A stretch of 35,831 nucleotides of DNA, from NCBI GenBank assembly GCA_902606585.1, contig CACLGX010000016.1, positions 1 to 35,831 on the forward strand, given 5' to 3'. Both the position numbers and the translations under genes were made by a program. Under the pieces are notes generated by a model. The model saw only the letters and a list, made by a program, of their open reading frames with translations. It had not been told where the DNA came from and ran no database searches. The DNA comes from Paracoccaceae bacterium. GTDB lineage: Bacteria > Pseudomonadota > Alphaproteobacteria > Rhodobacterales > Rhodobacteraceae. This document shows, piece by piece, positions 17,565 through 25,452 of the stretch (positions within the stretch are counted from its first letter, which is position 1; each line of letters opens with the position of its first letter).

Positions 17565-18469
17565 TGACCCGGTCGGGTTTCGTAGCGTTAATTGGTGAGC
17601 CAAATGCCGGAAAGTCTACACTTCTTAATAAGATGGTTGGAGCAAAAATCTCTATCGTTACTCATAAAGTGCAGACAACTCGAACACGCATACGTGGGGT
17701 CAGTATAGAAGATCAATCTCAAATTATTTTTGTGGATACTCCCGGCTTGTTTGAACCGCGTAGGCGATTAGACCGAGCAATGGTCGCCGCAGCTTGGAGA
17801 TGTGCTGCTGATTCCGACATAACTCTTTTGCTAGTGGAAGCACATCGAGGATTAACGGAGGGTGTAGAAAAAATAATTTCGTCGATTTCTGAAACTGGGT
17901 TAAATAGAAAAATAGCTTTAGCTATCAATAAAATTGACAAAGTCGATGTTAATGATTTGCTTTCTTTGAGCAAAGAAATCAATGAACGCTACTCTTTTAC
18001 CGAAACATTTATGATTTCAGCAGAAAAGGGCAAAGGTGTGGATGACTTAAGGCGTTGGTTAGCATCGAATTTACCAGAGGGGCCATGGCTTTATCCAGAT
18101 GATCAAATATCTGACATGCCTTTGAGGATGATAGCTGCAGAAATAACGCGTGAAAAATTGACACTTCGGTTGCACCAAGAGCTTCCTTACCAGTTGACGG
18201 TTGAAACAGAAAAATGGGAAGAAAAGCCTGACAAGTCGGTGCGTATTGAACAGATGATTTATTTATCCAGGTCAGGTCACAAGGGAATCGTGTTAGGGAA
18301 AAAAGGCGAAACTATAAAAGCTGTTTCAATGGCATCAAGACTGAGTATTGAAGAGTTTTTAGGTAGCAAGGTTCATTTGTTTTTAAGACTGAAAGTCAGG
18401 GAAAAGTGGATGGATGAAGTAGAGCGCTACTCAGAGATGGGTCTAGACTTCAGAGACGGCAACGCATGA
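17564..18469 (+). CDS. era: GTPase Era
   Basis: Era is an essential GTPase that binds the 3' end of 16S rRNA during 30S maturation. In the 301-residue product G1 is GEPNAGKST at 11-19, G3 is DTPG at 58-61 and G4 is NKID at 122-125. The C-terminal KH domain has GHKGIVLGKKGETIK. Both junctions overlap: one base with rnc and four bases (ATGA) with the DUF1491 gene, so the block is translationally coupled. Confidence 0.97.
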   Translation: MTRSGFVALIGEPNAGKSTLLNKMVGAKISIVTHKVQTTRTRIRGVSIEDQSQIIFVDTPGLFEPRRRLDRAMVAAAWRCAADSDITLLLVEAHRGLTEGVEKIISSISETGLNRKIALAINKIDKVDVNDLLSLSKEINERYSFTETFMISAEKGKGVDDLRRWLASNLPEGPWLYPDDQISDMPLRMIAAEITREKLTLRLHQELPYQLTVETEKWEEKPDKSVRIEQMIYLSRSGHKGIVLGKKGETIKAVSMASRLSIEEFLGSKVHLFLRLKVREKWMDEVERYSEMGLDFRDGNA

Positions 18470-18786
18470 CTCGCCTTACTAGTTCATTCTGGGTTCAAGC
18501 TTATATAAAAAAACTAAATTTGATGGGAGTACCAGCTTTCGTAGTTTCGCATGGAGATGACACGGCTGGCGCAATTATTGTAAAAGTGAATAAATTAAAT
18601 GGCGATGCAATTTTATTTGAAAGATCTTTCTCTTTGGAAAAAAATACAAGCCAGTGGTCAAAATTTCAAAGTGGAGACGAAAAGGAATTAGATGAATTAT
18701 TATTTAGGCAACTCTCTAGAGACAGGGATCTTTGGGTTATTGAAATAGAGTCACGCCAAGGTGATCCTTTTCTTGATGATGTATAA
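18466..18786 (+). CDS. DUF1491 family protein
   Basis: This 106-residue cytosolic protein matches DUF1491, an alphaproteobacterial family of unknown function that usually sits between era and recO. Visible family features are LTSSFWVQAYIKKLNLMGVPAFVV at the start, a GDDTAGAIIVKVNKL stretch, and DRDLWVIEIESRQGDPFLDD at the end. The start overlaps the era stop by four bases. The position argues for a part in ribosome assembly or repair, but that is only guilt by association. Confidence 0.85.
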   Translation: MTRLTSSFWVQAYIKKLNLMGVPAFVVSHGDDTAGAIIVKVNKLNGDAILFERSFSLEKNTSQWSKFQSGDEKELDELLFRQLSRDRDLWVIEIESRQGDPFLDDV

Positions 18787-18821
18787 AGTAACATGCAATT
18801 TTAAATTTTCAGGAAGTTTCC

Positions 18822-19550
18822 ATGGAATGGCGTGATAAAGGAATTCTACTGGCAACAAGGCCATTTGGAGAGACTTCTCTAATCATTGATGTTTTTACAC
18901 CTGATCATGGAAAATCTAGTGGAGTCGTAAGGGGAGGGCAGTCAAAAAAGCTCAAGCCAATATTACAGATTGGTGCCCAATTAGATTTAACATGGAAGGC
19001 TCGATTGGAGGAGCATCTGGGCTCTTTTCAAGTTGAACTAATAAGATCCAGAACTGCAAATGTAATGAATGACCGCCTTCTCTTGGCTGGCATGCTATCA
19101 TCTACAACATTGATCAGCAGGTTTTTTCCGGTGGGGCAGGCTTACAAACAGTTTTATGAGAGTTCAGAAAATCTTTTTGATCTGCTGAAATTTCCCGATA
19201 TTTGGGCTCTTGGTTATTTCAAGTGGGAATTAGAATTTCTGGCAACTCTTGGCTTTGGATTGGATTTAGAAAAATGCGCTGTTACTGGCTCCACAGCGGA
19301 CCTAAAATTTATTTCGCCTAAATCAGGGCGGGCTGTATCTCAAGCTGGAGCTGGTGAGTGGTCATCTAAATTATTGCCTTTCCCGGTTGCAGCTCGCGGC
19401 CGAGGGAATTCGCTCGAGGATATTTTAGATGGTCTTAAAGTTTCTCAATTTTTCCTGGAAAGGAAAGTATTGGCCACATTCGGAATGGAACATTTGCCTG
19501 CAGCAAGGTTTCGCTTCATCTCTTTACTAGAAAAAAAAATCAGAAATTAA
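18822..19550 (+). CDS. recO: DNA repair protein RecO
   Basis: RecO helps load RecA at gaps (RecFOR pathway) and anneals single strands. The 242-residue product starts with the OB-fold signature EWRDKGILLATRPFGETSLIIDVFTPDHGKSSGVVRGG and has a helical C-terminal part with LEFLATLGFGLDLEKCAVTG. It lacks the four-cysteine zinc knuckle seen in some homologues; only one of its sites (C in EKCAV) is present. The ATG follows CAGGAAG. It ends the housekeeping run, and a hairpin terminator follows 20 bases later. Confidence 0.94.
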   Translation: MEWRDKGILLATRPFGETSLIIDVFTPDHGKSSGVVRGGQSKKLKPILQIGAQLDLTWKARLEEHLGSFQVELIRSRTANVMNDRLLLAGMLSSTTLISRFFPVGQAYKQFYESSENLFDLLKFPDIWALGYFKWELEFLATLGFGLDLEKCAVTGSTADLKFISPKSGRAVSQAGAGEWSSKLLPFPVAARGRGNSLEDILDGLKVSQFFLERKVLATFGMEHLPAARFRFISLLEKKIRN

Positions 19551-19569
19551 ATTTCTCACTTCAAAATAG

Positions 19570-19590
19570 CCACACTTTTTGTGGAGTTTT
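19570..19590. terminator. Hairpin terminator between recO and the convergent kinase gene
   Basis: CCACA (19570-19574) and TGTGG (19580-19584) form a five-pair stem with a CTTTT loop, followed by AGTTTT. On the other strand the stem is followed by CTATTTT. It lies 20 bases behind recO and about 115 bases behind the end of the convergent fructokinase gene, so it could serve both. The stem is short, so efficiency is uncertain. Confidence 0.5.
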
Positions 19591-19704
19591 AACAAATCAC
19601 AGAGCTTTTGCTAATAGGTGTGGTGAGCAGATATTAACAATGTTTTGCTTTGTACAGATAGCCAAAATCTATATCATCAATATTACCCAGTAGCAGCCAA
19701 ATTC

Positions 19705-20631
19705 TTACAGTTCATCTCTCCAAGGTGGATTTGCCCCCGCACGGCCAACTGTTTTAGCAGCAGTGCGGACACCAAAACTCAAAGCCGCTACAATATCACT
19801 TTCTAAAATTAACCTAATAGTAGCTTTATTTAGAAGGCCTGCTTCGGCGAGACTCGTGAGAAATCCAGCGTTGAAGCTGTCACCCGCGCCGACTGTGTCG
19901 ACAACTTTTACTTTTAGACTGTCAACGAAGATTGGATTTCCCTCAGGCTTCCAAGCCCTTACGCCAGAACCACCGCACGTTAAAATAACAAGGGCAGGTC
20001 CAAGTTTCTGCAACTTAGCAACTTTTGTTTCAGTTGATTCTGTTTCGGGAAAGAACCAATTTAAATCTTCGTCAGAAACCTTTACTATGTCAGCTAATCT
20101 GAGCATCCGTTCCATATGGTCACGAAAGAGCGGTTCATTTGAAACAAAGCTTGGCCGAATATTGGGATCAACCATAACGACCGAGCCAGTAGCATGTGTC
20201 TCAGCAAATTGTACATAGGTCTCTGCTCCAGGTGCACAGTGAAGACTGATGCCACCGAATAAAAAAGCTGTAACATCGTCCAATCGGTGCGGCATATCCT
20301 CGACTGCTATCATCCGACCCGCTGAGTTTTCGTCATAAAATAGATAAGATGCCTGACCATCAGTCAATTGAACAAAAGCTAACGTTGTTGGGCGATCTGA
20401 AAGTATGGTATTGCTGGTATCTACATTGCTTGCACTCAATTCAGCCATGAGCTGTTGGCCAAAAATATCGGTAGAAATGCCACTCATTAATCCCACACGA
20501 CATTCTAGCCGACCTATGCCAATGGCAGTATTGAAAATAGCGCCCCCTGGGTAAGGAACAAAACCATTCTTATCCTTGACTGTCTGCTCTGGGATCATGT
20601 CAATTAGAGATTCTCCGCAACAAAGGATCAT
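19705..20631 (-). CDS. PfkB-family sugar kinase, probable fructokinase
   Basis: The product is a ribokinase/PfkB-fold kinase of 308 residues. PfkB signatures are PYPGGAIFNTAIGIGRL near residue 27 and VDTVGAGDSFNAGF at 244-257, with the anion hole and catalytic Asp251 in GAGD. The N-terminal MILCCGESLIDMIP is typical of bacterial fructokinases. It is the last gene of a leftward unit that starts with a membrane hydroxylase and continues through an isomerase and a mannitol dehydrogenase. Because the dehydrogenase and the isomerase would both deliver fructose, ATP-dependent formation of fructose 6-phosphate is the most likely reaction. Other PfkB substrates cannot be excluded. Confidence 0.87.
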   Translation of the reverse strand: MILCCGESLIDMIPEQTVKDKNGFVPYPGGAIFNTAIGIGRLECRVGLMSGISTDIFGQQLMAELSASNVDTSNTILSDRPTTLAFVQLTDGQASYLFYDENSAGRMIAVEDMPHRLDDVTAFLFGGISLHCAPGAETYVQFAETHATGSVVMVDPNIRPSFVSNEPLFRDHMERMLRLADIVKVSDEDLNWFFPETESTETKVAKLQKLGPALVILTCGGSGVRAWKPEGNPIFVDSLKVKVVDTVGAGDSFNAGFLTSLAEAGLLNKATIRLILESDIVAALSFGVRTAAKTVGRAGANPPWRDEL

Positions 20632-20686
20632 GTTAGTTTCCTAAAATTTTTGACTGCATTGGTCAGTCTTACATAAGTGGCTCAAC

Positions 20687-22171
20687 TTAGACTTCTAGGT
20701 AGATTTCAATCGCTTTGTCTAGCCCTTGGTTCCATATTATACCCAACCAAGTCGCAAAGCTGTCGGCAAATTGCAGTTCCTCAGCCAGGTTTCCATATAT
20801 TTGACTCATTTCTAGCCATACGCTGGGATTACTACGCGCGGCCTTGGCGTTGGCTTGCAGTTCGTCCCAAAAAGGATCATTTGGTTCAATGACGGTGCCA
20901 TCTTCGCGCGTGCCTTCACACATGCGGGCCCAAGAAGCTTGAATTAAGGCCAATCCGTCTATAGGTGTGGCGTTAGCTAATCCATCACGAATTGAAGGAA
21001 TTAAGAAGCCTGGCTGTCGAGATGATCCATCAAAGGCTACTCGACGGGTCGTATCAATTATTTTCGGGTTTGAAAAACGTTTGTGAACTAAATCAACGTA
21101 ATTCTCAGGTGTTATACTAGGTACTGGTTTTACATGGGGCGCCACTTCGCTAAGAATTACTTTTTTAAACAAAGGGCCTAACAATGAATTTTTCATGCAT
21201 TGGTCAATGGTTTCAATAGACAGTAACTCCCCGGGTACAGCAATCACTTGATGACCACCGTTAAGAATACGAATTTTCATCATCTCAAAATCATGGACGT
21301 CATTTGTAAAAGTAGCCCCAGCTATGTCCCAATCTGGACGACCGGCACAAAAATCATCTTCAATCACCCATTGGCGAAAGTCTTCATGGGTGACAGGCAC
21401 TTCGTCGGAAATGCCAAGATCATGAACTAAGTCTAGCTCTTTGGCGGTGGTGGCTGGTACGATGCAATCCACCATTGAATTAGGAAAACTACAATTCGCT
21501 TCAATCCATTCAGAAAGCTTTGGATCAGATAGTTCAGCGAGTGCTACTATTACCTGACGCAAGGTCGCTCCATTGCCCTGCAGATTATCGCAGCTTTGGC
21601 AGGTAAAAGGTCCCACCCCGCTGTCGCGCCGCAACCGCAGGGCGGCGACCATTGCCCCAAAGGCGGTTTTTGGCGCCTCTGGATGGGTGGCATCATGGAC
21701 GATATCTGGGTGGCTAGAGTCAAAGCTTTTGCTGACGGGATCAATATAATAACCGCCCTCAGTCACAGTCAGAGTTACAATTTTAATCTCTGGCTTTGCC
21801 ATCTGGGCGATTAGTGCTCCATTATCGGCTTCGATTGGGATATAATCAATCATAGAACCCACAACTTCAACTCTTCGTCCCACCGGGGATAATTCAAGAA
21901 GGGTAGTCAGGAAATCTTGCGCTTGGAGTTTAAGGCGCTGGGCTTTATCAAATTCTTTTACACCCGCACCAATGATAGCCCATTCATAGGCTTGTCCCTG
22001 CTGCATCAAGCGATGTAGATACCAAGACTGATGGGCGCGGTGGAAATTGCCCAGCCCAATGTGAACAATTCCCGCGGTCAAATTGTTACGGTCATAGTTA
22101 GGGATTTTCACACCGCTGGGAAGTTTGGTTAGTGTTGAATTCGAAAGACTAGGGATGGCTGAATTCTGCAT
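20687..22171 (-). CDS. Long-chain mannitol dehydrogenase family protein
   Basis: Members oxidise D-mannitol to D-fructose with NAD, or D-arabinitol or hexuronates in relatives. From the chosen start the product is 494 residues, the usual length. Family blocks are IGLGNFHRAHQ at about 38-48, TVTEGGYY near 135, SCDNLQGNG near 193 and VPATT near 238. The catalytic set K299, N304 and H307 appears in MKIRILNGGHQ with the same spacing as in the characterised Pseudomonas enzyme. The frame is open to ATG 22204 and TTG 22207, but the start at 22171 fits the family N-terminus and has GATGAG before it. Neighbours (isomerase, fructokinase) support a fructose-forming role. Confidence 0.9.
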   Translation of the reverse strand: MQNSAIPSLSNSTLTKLPSGVKIPNYDRNNLTAGIVHIGLGNFHRAHQSWYLHRLMQQGQAYEWAIIGAGVKEFDKAQRLKLQAQDFLTTLLELSPVGRRVEVVGSMIDYIPIEADNGALIAQMAKPEIKIVTLTVTEGGYYIDPVSKSFDSSHPDIVHDATHPEAPKTAFGAMVAALRLRRDSGVGPFTCQSCDNLQGNGATLRQVIVALAELSDPKLSEWIEANCSFPNSMVDCIVPATTAKELDLVHDLGISDEVPVTHEDFRQWVIEDDFCAGRPDWDIAGATFTNDVHDFEMMKIRILNGGHQVIAVPGELLSIETIDQCMKNSLLGPLFKKVILSEVAPHVKPVPSITPENYVDLVHKRFSNPKIIDTTRRVAFDGSSRQPGFLIPSIRDGLANATPIDGLALIQASWARMCEGTREDGTVIEPNDPFWDELQANAKAARSNPSVWLEMSQIYGNLAEELQFADSFATWLGIIWNQGLDKAIEIYLEV

Positions 22172-22248
22172 TTTTTTCTCATCAAGTTGTCTAGGTCTGT
22201 CCATCAACAGTCCAATTCTAAAACGTGCATCCTAATATCGCGCATCAA

Positions 22249-22938
22249 TCAATGTCGCAGCCATTTTTCATAATCACATACTAATAAATGGCGTGGGGGC
22301 TCGTCTTCTTCTATTTGTGAGAAACGGCCAATTGTTTCACGGAAAACGTTGTCGGTATTGTCGTCATTTACCGTTGACACCTCACCGATTAAAACATCAC
22401 CACCTTCACCCCAAAAGGCGTGCCAGTCTCCAGGCATGAGGGTCACGCTTTCTCCTGGAGCGAGGCGGAGTTTATCCCCAGGGGCAAAGTCTCGGCGAAT
22501 ACCGTCACAGAACACTACTCCACCTGCATCTTTAGCAAACTCATCATCGGTATTAGATCCAAATAACTCCACCACTAAAGTAGCGCCACCGCGATTAATA
22601 ATATCTTCTGCTTTGATTACGTGAGTGTGCATGGGCGATAGCTGATCTTGCCTAGAGATCAGCAGTTTTTCAGCATAGCACATGCCACCACCACGCTGTA
22701 AATCTGCCAATCGGCCATTGCGCAGGGTGAACAAAAACAACCCCATGGAGTCAAAATTTCCCAGACCGAAGTCAGTGATGTCCCAGCCACATTGGGTATC
22801 GATAATATGCTCAGCAGCGGTTTTATTGTCGAAAAATTCTTTGGGAGTCCAGTAGGCGAATGGCGGTAGTTGGAATCCAAAGCTGCGGATCATCTCATCC
22901 GCATGTGCAATAATATCGTTAACTCTTGAACGTTTCAT
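22249..22938 (-). CDS. D-lyxose/D-mannose isomerase (DUF1498 cupin)
   Basis: The family interconverts D-lyxose and D-xylulose, and D-mannose and D-fructose, with a metal in a cupin barrel. The 229-residue product fits closely: FGFQLPPFAYW near residue 20, GWDITDFGLGNF near 51, then SPMHTHVIKAEDIINRGG with metal ligands H104, H106 and E111, and the fourth ligand H173 in GDWHAFWGE. The end block GEVSTVNDD and IEEDEPPRHLLVCDYEKWL is also typical. The ATG has no strong Shine-Dalgarno, so coupling with the upstream gene is possible. Beside a mannitol dehydrogenase and a fructokinase, conversion of mannose to fructose is the likely job. Confidence 0.88.
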   Translation of the reverse strand: MKRSRVNDIIAHADEMIRSFGFQLPPFAYWTPKEFFDNKTAAEHIIDTQCGWDITDFGLGNFDSMGLFLFTLRNGRLADLQRGGGMCYAEKLLISRQDQLSPMHTHVIKAEDIINRGGATLVVELFGSNTDDEFAKDAGGVVFCDGIRRDFAPGDKLRLAPGESVTLMPGDWHAFWGEGGDVLIGEVSTVNDDNTDNVFRETIGRFSQIEEDEPPRHLLVCDYEKWLRH

Positions 22939-22978
22939 GCTGTGTCCATATTCATATTGTCAAATTGGTACCAGGAGG

Positions 22979-23971
22979 TCAGACACCACGCCTGCGCCTG
23001 CGCTCTTTCATTTTTTCATGTGCTTCGGGCGTGCCATCGTGGAAAGACCCAAACCATTTATCCAGCGGAACCATGCCGTCGGCATAATTCACTTCAAAAT
23101 ATTTGTGATGGAGATAATGTGCGTAATAAGACCTATCAACAGATGTTTCCTCGCCAGTCACAATCCGGTCGAATCCCGTATGCCCCTCCGCTGGAGCAAC
23201 CCCAAGCCTAGATATGAGATTGATCATATGCACGGGGTGTGCAGGTATTACAAAGAAGATTAGGACAGAGGAAAAATAGATCACATGTTCGATTGGGTGC
23301 ATGGACAGCCCAGACCAAGGTCCTGGGTTTGTATTTCGATGATGAATCTGGTGCGCAATTCGGTAGAGTGGTGGCCAGTGTAGGAGACGGTGCGCAAAAT
23401 AAAACCCCACTTCATGCACAAACGGTACAAGGAGGAAAATTAAAGTGAATGCCACTGGGTTCTCGACAGGATTGATTATCGTCGCATAGCCATTTGAATA
23501 GGCCCAAAGCAATAGCATTTCATAGCATGTCCAGATGGGCACCCCACTTGCCAGTGTCCAGAACATATTGTCATAGGTCTGATTATTAAAGGTGAAGCGC
23601 TTTGAATTTCCGTCAGGCCATTTTCGATTATATTTAAAATCTGTACCCTGTTTTCGAAATACATAGAGCCATAAATGCCAAGCACCATAAACAAGCAGTG
23701 CCAGAACAAGGTTTCGTACCAGAAGCACCCCGAACCAAAACACCGAAAGTGTCTGGAAATGATTTAGTGACGGGGTCAGAAAGAACCAAATGCCGATCGC
23801 AGCAATAGCGTACGCTAGGTTCCAGGGTAACAAGTATCCAGGAATCCCAAAGAACCAGGTCACAAGGGCCCTAGGCTTTGGAGGCCAAGCAAAGAGGGGG
23901 CCGTAGCTAATCGGCTTGTCTGGTGACCAGTCTCCTCGCGAATCCTCGCGACCAAAATTGGACTCACCCAT
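22979..23971 (-). CDS. Fatty acid hydroxylase/sterol desaturase family membrane protein
   Basis: This integral membrane di-iron oxygenase-type protein has 330 residues. Hydrophobic spans lie near 35-65, 75-105, 140-160, 170-190 and 230-255. The histidine clusters that bind two irons are all present: HEVGFYFAHRLLH at 186-198, HQIHH at 207-211, HPIEH at 225-229, the H264-T-G motif and HYLHH at 285-289. Family members hydroxylate or desaturate sterols, fatty acids, sphingoid bases or carotenoids; the substrate here is unknown. The start is ATG 23971 because AAGGAG lies six to seven bases before it; a TTG at 24010 is upstream in frame. It leads the leftward sugar operon, which is an unexpected place for a lipid-type oxygenase. 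Confidence 0.85.
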   Translation of the reverse strand: MGESNFGREDSRGDWSPDKPISYGPLFAWPPKPRALVTWFFGIPGYLLPWNLAYAIAAIGIWFFLTPSLNHFQTLSVFWFGVLLVRNLVLALLVYGAWHLWLYVFRKQGTDFKYNRKWPDGNSKRFTFNNQTYDNMFWTLASGVPIWTCYEMLLLWAYSNGYATIINPVENPVAFTLIFLLVPFVHEVGFYFAHRLLHWPPLYRIAHQIHHRNTNPGPWSGLSMHPIEHVIYFSSVLIFFVIPAHPVHMINLISRLGVAPAEGHTGFDRIVTGEETSVDRSYYAHYLHHKYFEVNYADGMVPLDKWFGSFHDGTPEAHEKMKERRRRRGV

Positions 23972-24401
23972 CAAATTCTCCTTAACAAAAAAATTTATTT
24001 GATTTTCCAAACAATAAAAATCTTGATCACTGGCCTGTCAAGGGCAAACAAACTTCACTTCACTTCAAACCCATGCGTGTCTATGCTGATCGCCGGGCCT
24101 TTGATACCCGTGTATTATGTTTTTAAAGTTAAATTTTCGACATAGGGCTTTCTCTGCTTGCGGTTGTCTACTAAAAAGGAAACTAGAGGGAGTGTAAGGT
24201 TGGCTTTCAAAAATGTACTCACCAACACGTTAATAAGAATAATACTATTATGTAGAAAACTTTATGACCCCAGGTCCAAGTTCGACAAGATCGTTATGAA
24301 TTCAAACAATCTTTCAAAAACTCATATGCTTAGTTATGTGCTCCATTATTTTGGACCTTCGTTTTGCTCAGTCATGAAACGCGACGATATATGTGACGCC
24401 A
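23972..24401. other. 430-base divergent intergenic region
   Basis: Between the leftward hydroxylase gene and the rightward kinase gene there is no convincing gene. It holds the leftward promoter near 24013-24041. A rightward frame from TTG 24158 to 24409 has no ribosome site, a composition unlike coding sequence and no recognisable motif, so I treat it as non-coding or decayed sequence. The kinase promoter is not obvious. The length leaves room for regulator binding. Confidence 0.6.
24013..24041 (-). promoter_or_regulatory. Sigma-70 type promoter of the leftward hydroxylase/isomerase/mannitol dehydrogenase/kinase operon
   Basis: Read on the minus strand, TTGACA (complement of 24036-24041) and TTTATT (complement of 24013-24018) are 17 bases apart, about 40 bases before the hydroxylase ATG. 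The -35 is a perfect match and the -10 matches four of six. CTTGA (24022-24026) and TCAAG (24038-24042) form an inverted repeat over the -35, a possible operator. These are matches by eye only. Confidence 0.5.
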
Positions 24402-25046
24402 ATGGTTGAACCTGAAATTCACGGTATTACAGGTCTGGTTACTTCTATTTTAAATGCCCCACGACAGGGTCACCGCCGCATAGTTGCGATTGTAGGCCCA
24501 CCTGGCAGCGGCAAATCAACAGTTGCGAAGGCTTTGGTTCCGCTAATTGCTCAAGCTGGTGGTCTTGCGCAAGTTGTGCCAATGGACGGCTTCCACTTAG
24601 ATAACAGTATCTTGATTGAACGCAATTTGATTGATGTCAAAGGCTCACCTGGCACCTTTGACGTTGGAGGTTTTACAAAGCTAATTTCACGTCTTAGCAA
24701 AGAACCGGAAATTATATTTCCTAAATTTGATAGAGATAAAGATCTTGCTATTGCAGGTGCGGGCTTTGTATCAGAAGATTGTGATTTGGTCTTGGTAGAA
24801 GGAAATTACCTTTTATTAGATGCTCCGTTTTGGCGTGATCTTTCCAAATATTGGGATTTTTCAGTGTTTTTAGACGTTGAGCCTAAATTATTACGCGAAA
24901 GGTTAGTGAAAAGATGGCTAGACCAAGGGTTGTCCTCGGATCAAGCAAAAAAACGTGTAAAAGACAACGATCTTGTAAATATAGAAACTGTTATCTCGGG
25001 CTCAAGCGTTGCCGATTTCACATTTGTTAATTCAAGTTTGACCTAA
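24402..25046 (+). CDS. P-loop kinase of the uridine kinase/FrcK-like family
   Basis: The product (about 214 residues) is a nucleoside/pantothenate-kinase-like P-loop protein. The Walker A motif GPPGSGKST lies near residue 32, followed by VVPMDGFHLDN near 60, KGSPGTFDV near 82, FPKFDRDKD near 106 and LVLVEGNYLLLD near 127, a pattern shared with FrcK/YggC-type proteins. FrcK is encoded with the fructose ABC transporter frcBCA in rhizobia; its exact reaction is not settled. Start GTG 24393 or ATG 24402; I chose the ATG, and neither has a clear ribosome site. Here it stands divergent to the fructose-forming operon, which fits a role in ketose metabolism. Confidence 0.78.
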   Translation: MVEPEIHGITGLVTSILNAPRQGHRRIVAIVGPPGSGKSTVAKALVPLIAQAGGLAQVVPMDGFHLDNSILIERNLIDVKGSPGTFDVGGFTKLISRLSKEPEIIFPKFDRDKDLAIAGAGFVSEDCDLVLVEGNYLLLDAPFWRDLSKYWDFSVFLDVEPKLLRERLVKRWLDQGLSSDQAKKRVKDNDLVNIETVISGSSVADFTFVNSSLT

Positions 25047-25452
25047 GTTTAAAACATTAAAAAAACCTACACGGCCAAATTCTTAATTCGCTAAAACCAC
25101 TGCAAAACAGGTAATCATCCCTCAAGTAGGCATTGTGGTGGAGAGGCTTTAGGCCTTAAAACAGGTTCTTCAGTTAATGAAATCAAACTGAATATGCAAT
25201 TTCACAGTGACAAGTTTTATATTGCAGCTTGTTGGTTATTGCATTGGAAAATTAGGATTAGATTTTAAGGGTGCCATAGAATTTTACTTTAAGTAGCTCC
25301 CCAACAAAGCGACCCGGTTTGGTTTTGGCTGTTGTCATGGGTCGACGATAAAGAGCAGTTTAATAGTCAGAATTAGTGATATTCAGATAAATCTATGAAT
25401 GTCTCAAAAGCTGCTGTAATGTTGCAAGACGAGCCTGCAATTGAGGAATAGT
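25047..25452. other. 406-base intergenic region with inverted repeats and a mini-frame
   Basis: No gene is recognised here. Two inverted repeats are visible: TTCAGTT (25169-25175) with AACTGAA (25186-25192), and CGACCC (25310-25315) with GGGTCG (25339-25344). An 18-codon frame from ATG 25395 ends with TAG at 25449-25451, one base before the GTG start of the next gene, and could couple translation, though it has no good ribosome site. An open stretch around 25130-25265 in one rightward frame may be a gene relic but matches nothing I know. Confidence 0.5.

Noticed and set aside
19551-19704. Possible tRNA or attachment site at the core/catabolic boundary
   Set aside because: No T-loop GTTCGA motif with matching acceptor stem and no direct repeats were seen; only a short hairpin terminator fits.
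22937-23263. Rightward frames over the end of the hydroxylase gene
   Set aside because: They lie opposite the conserved histidine region of the hydroxylase and have no family match.
24158-24409. Open rightward frame of 83 codons ahead of the FrcK-like kinase
   Set aside because: It starts at a TTG without a ribosome site, has no recognisable motif and overlaps the kinase start; its composition looks non-coding.
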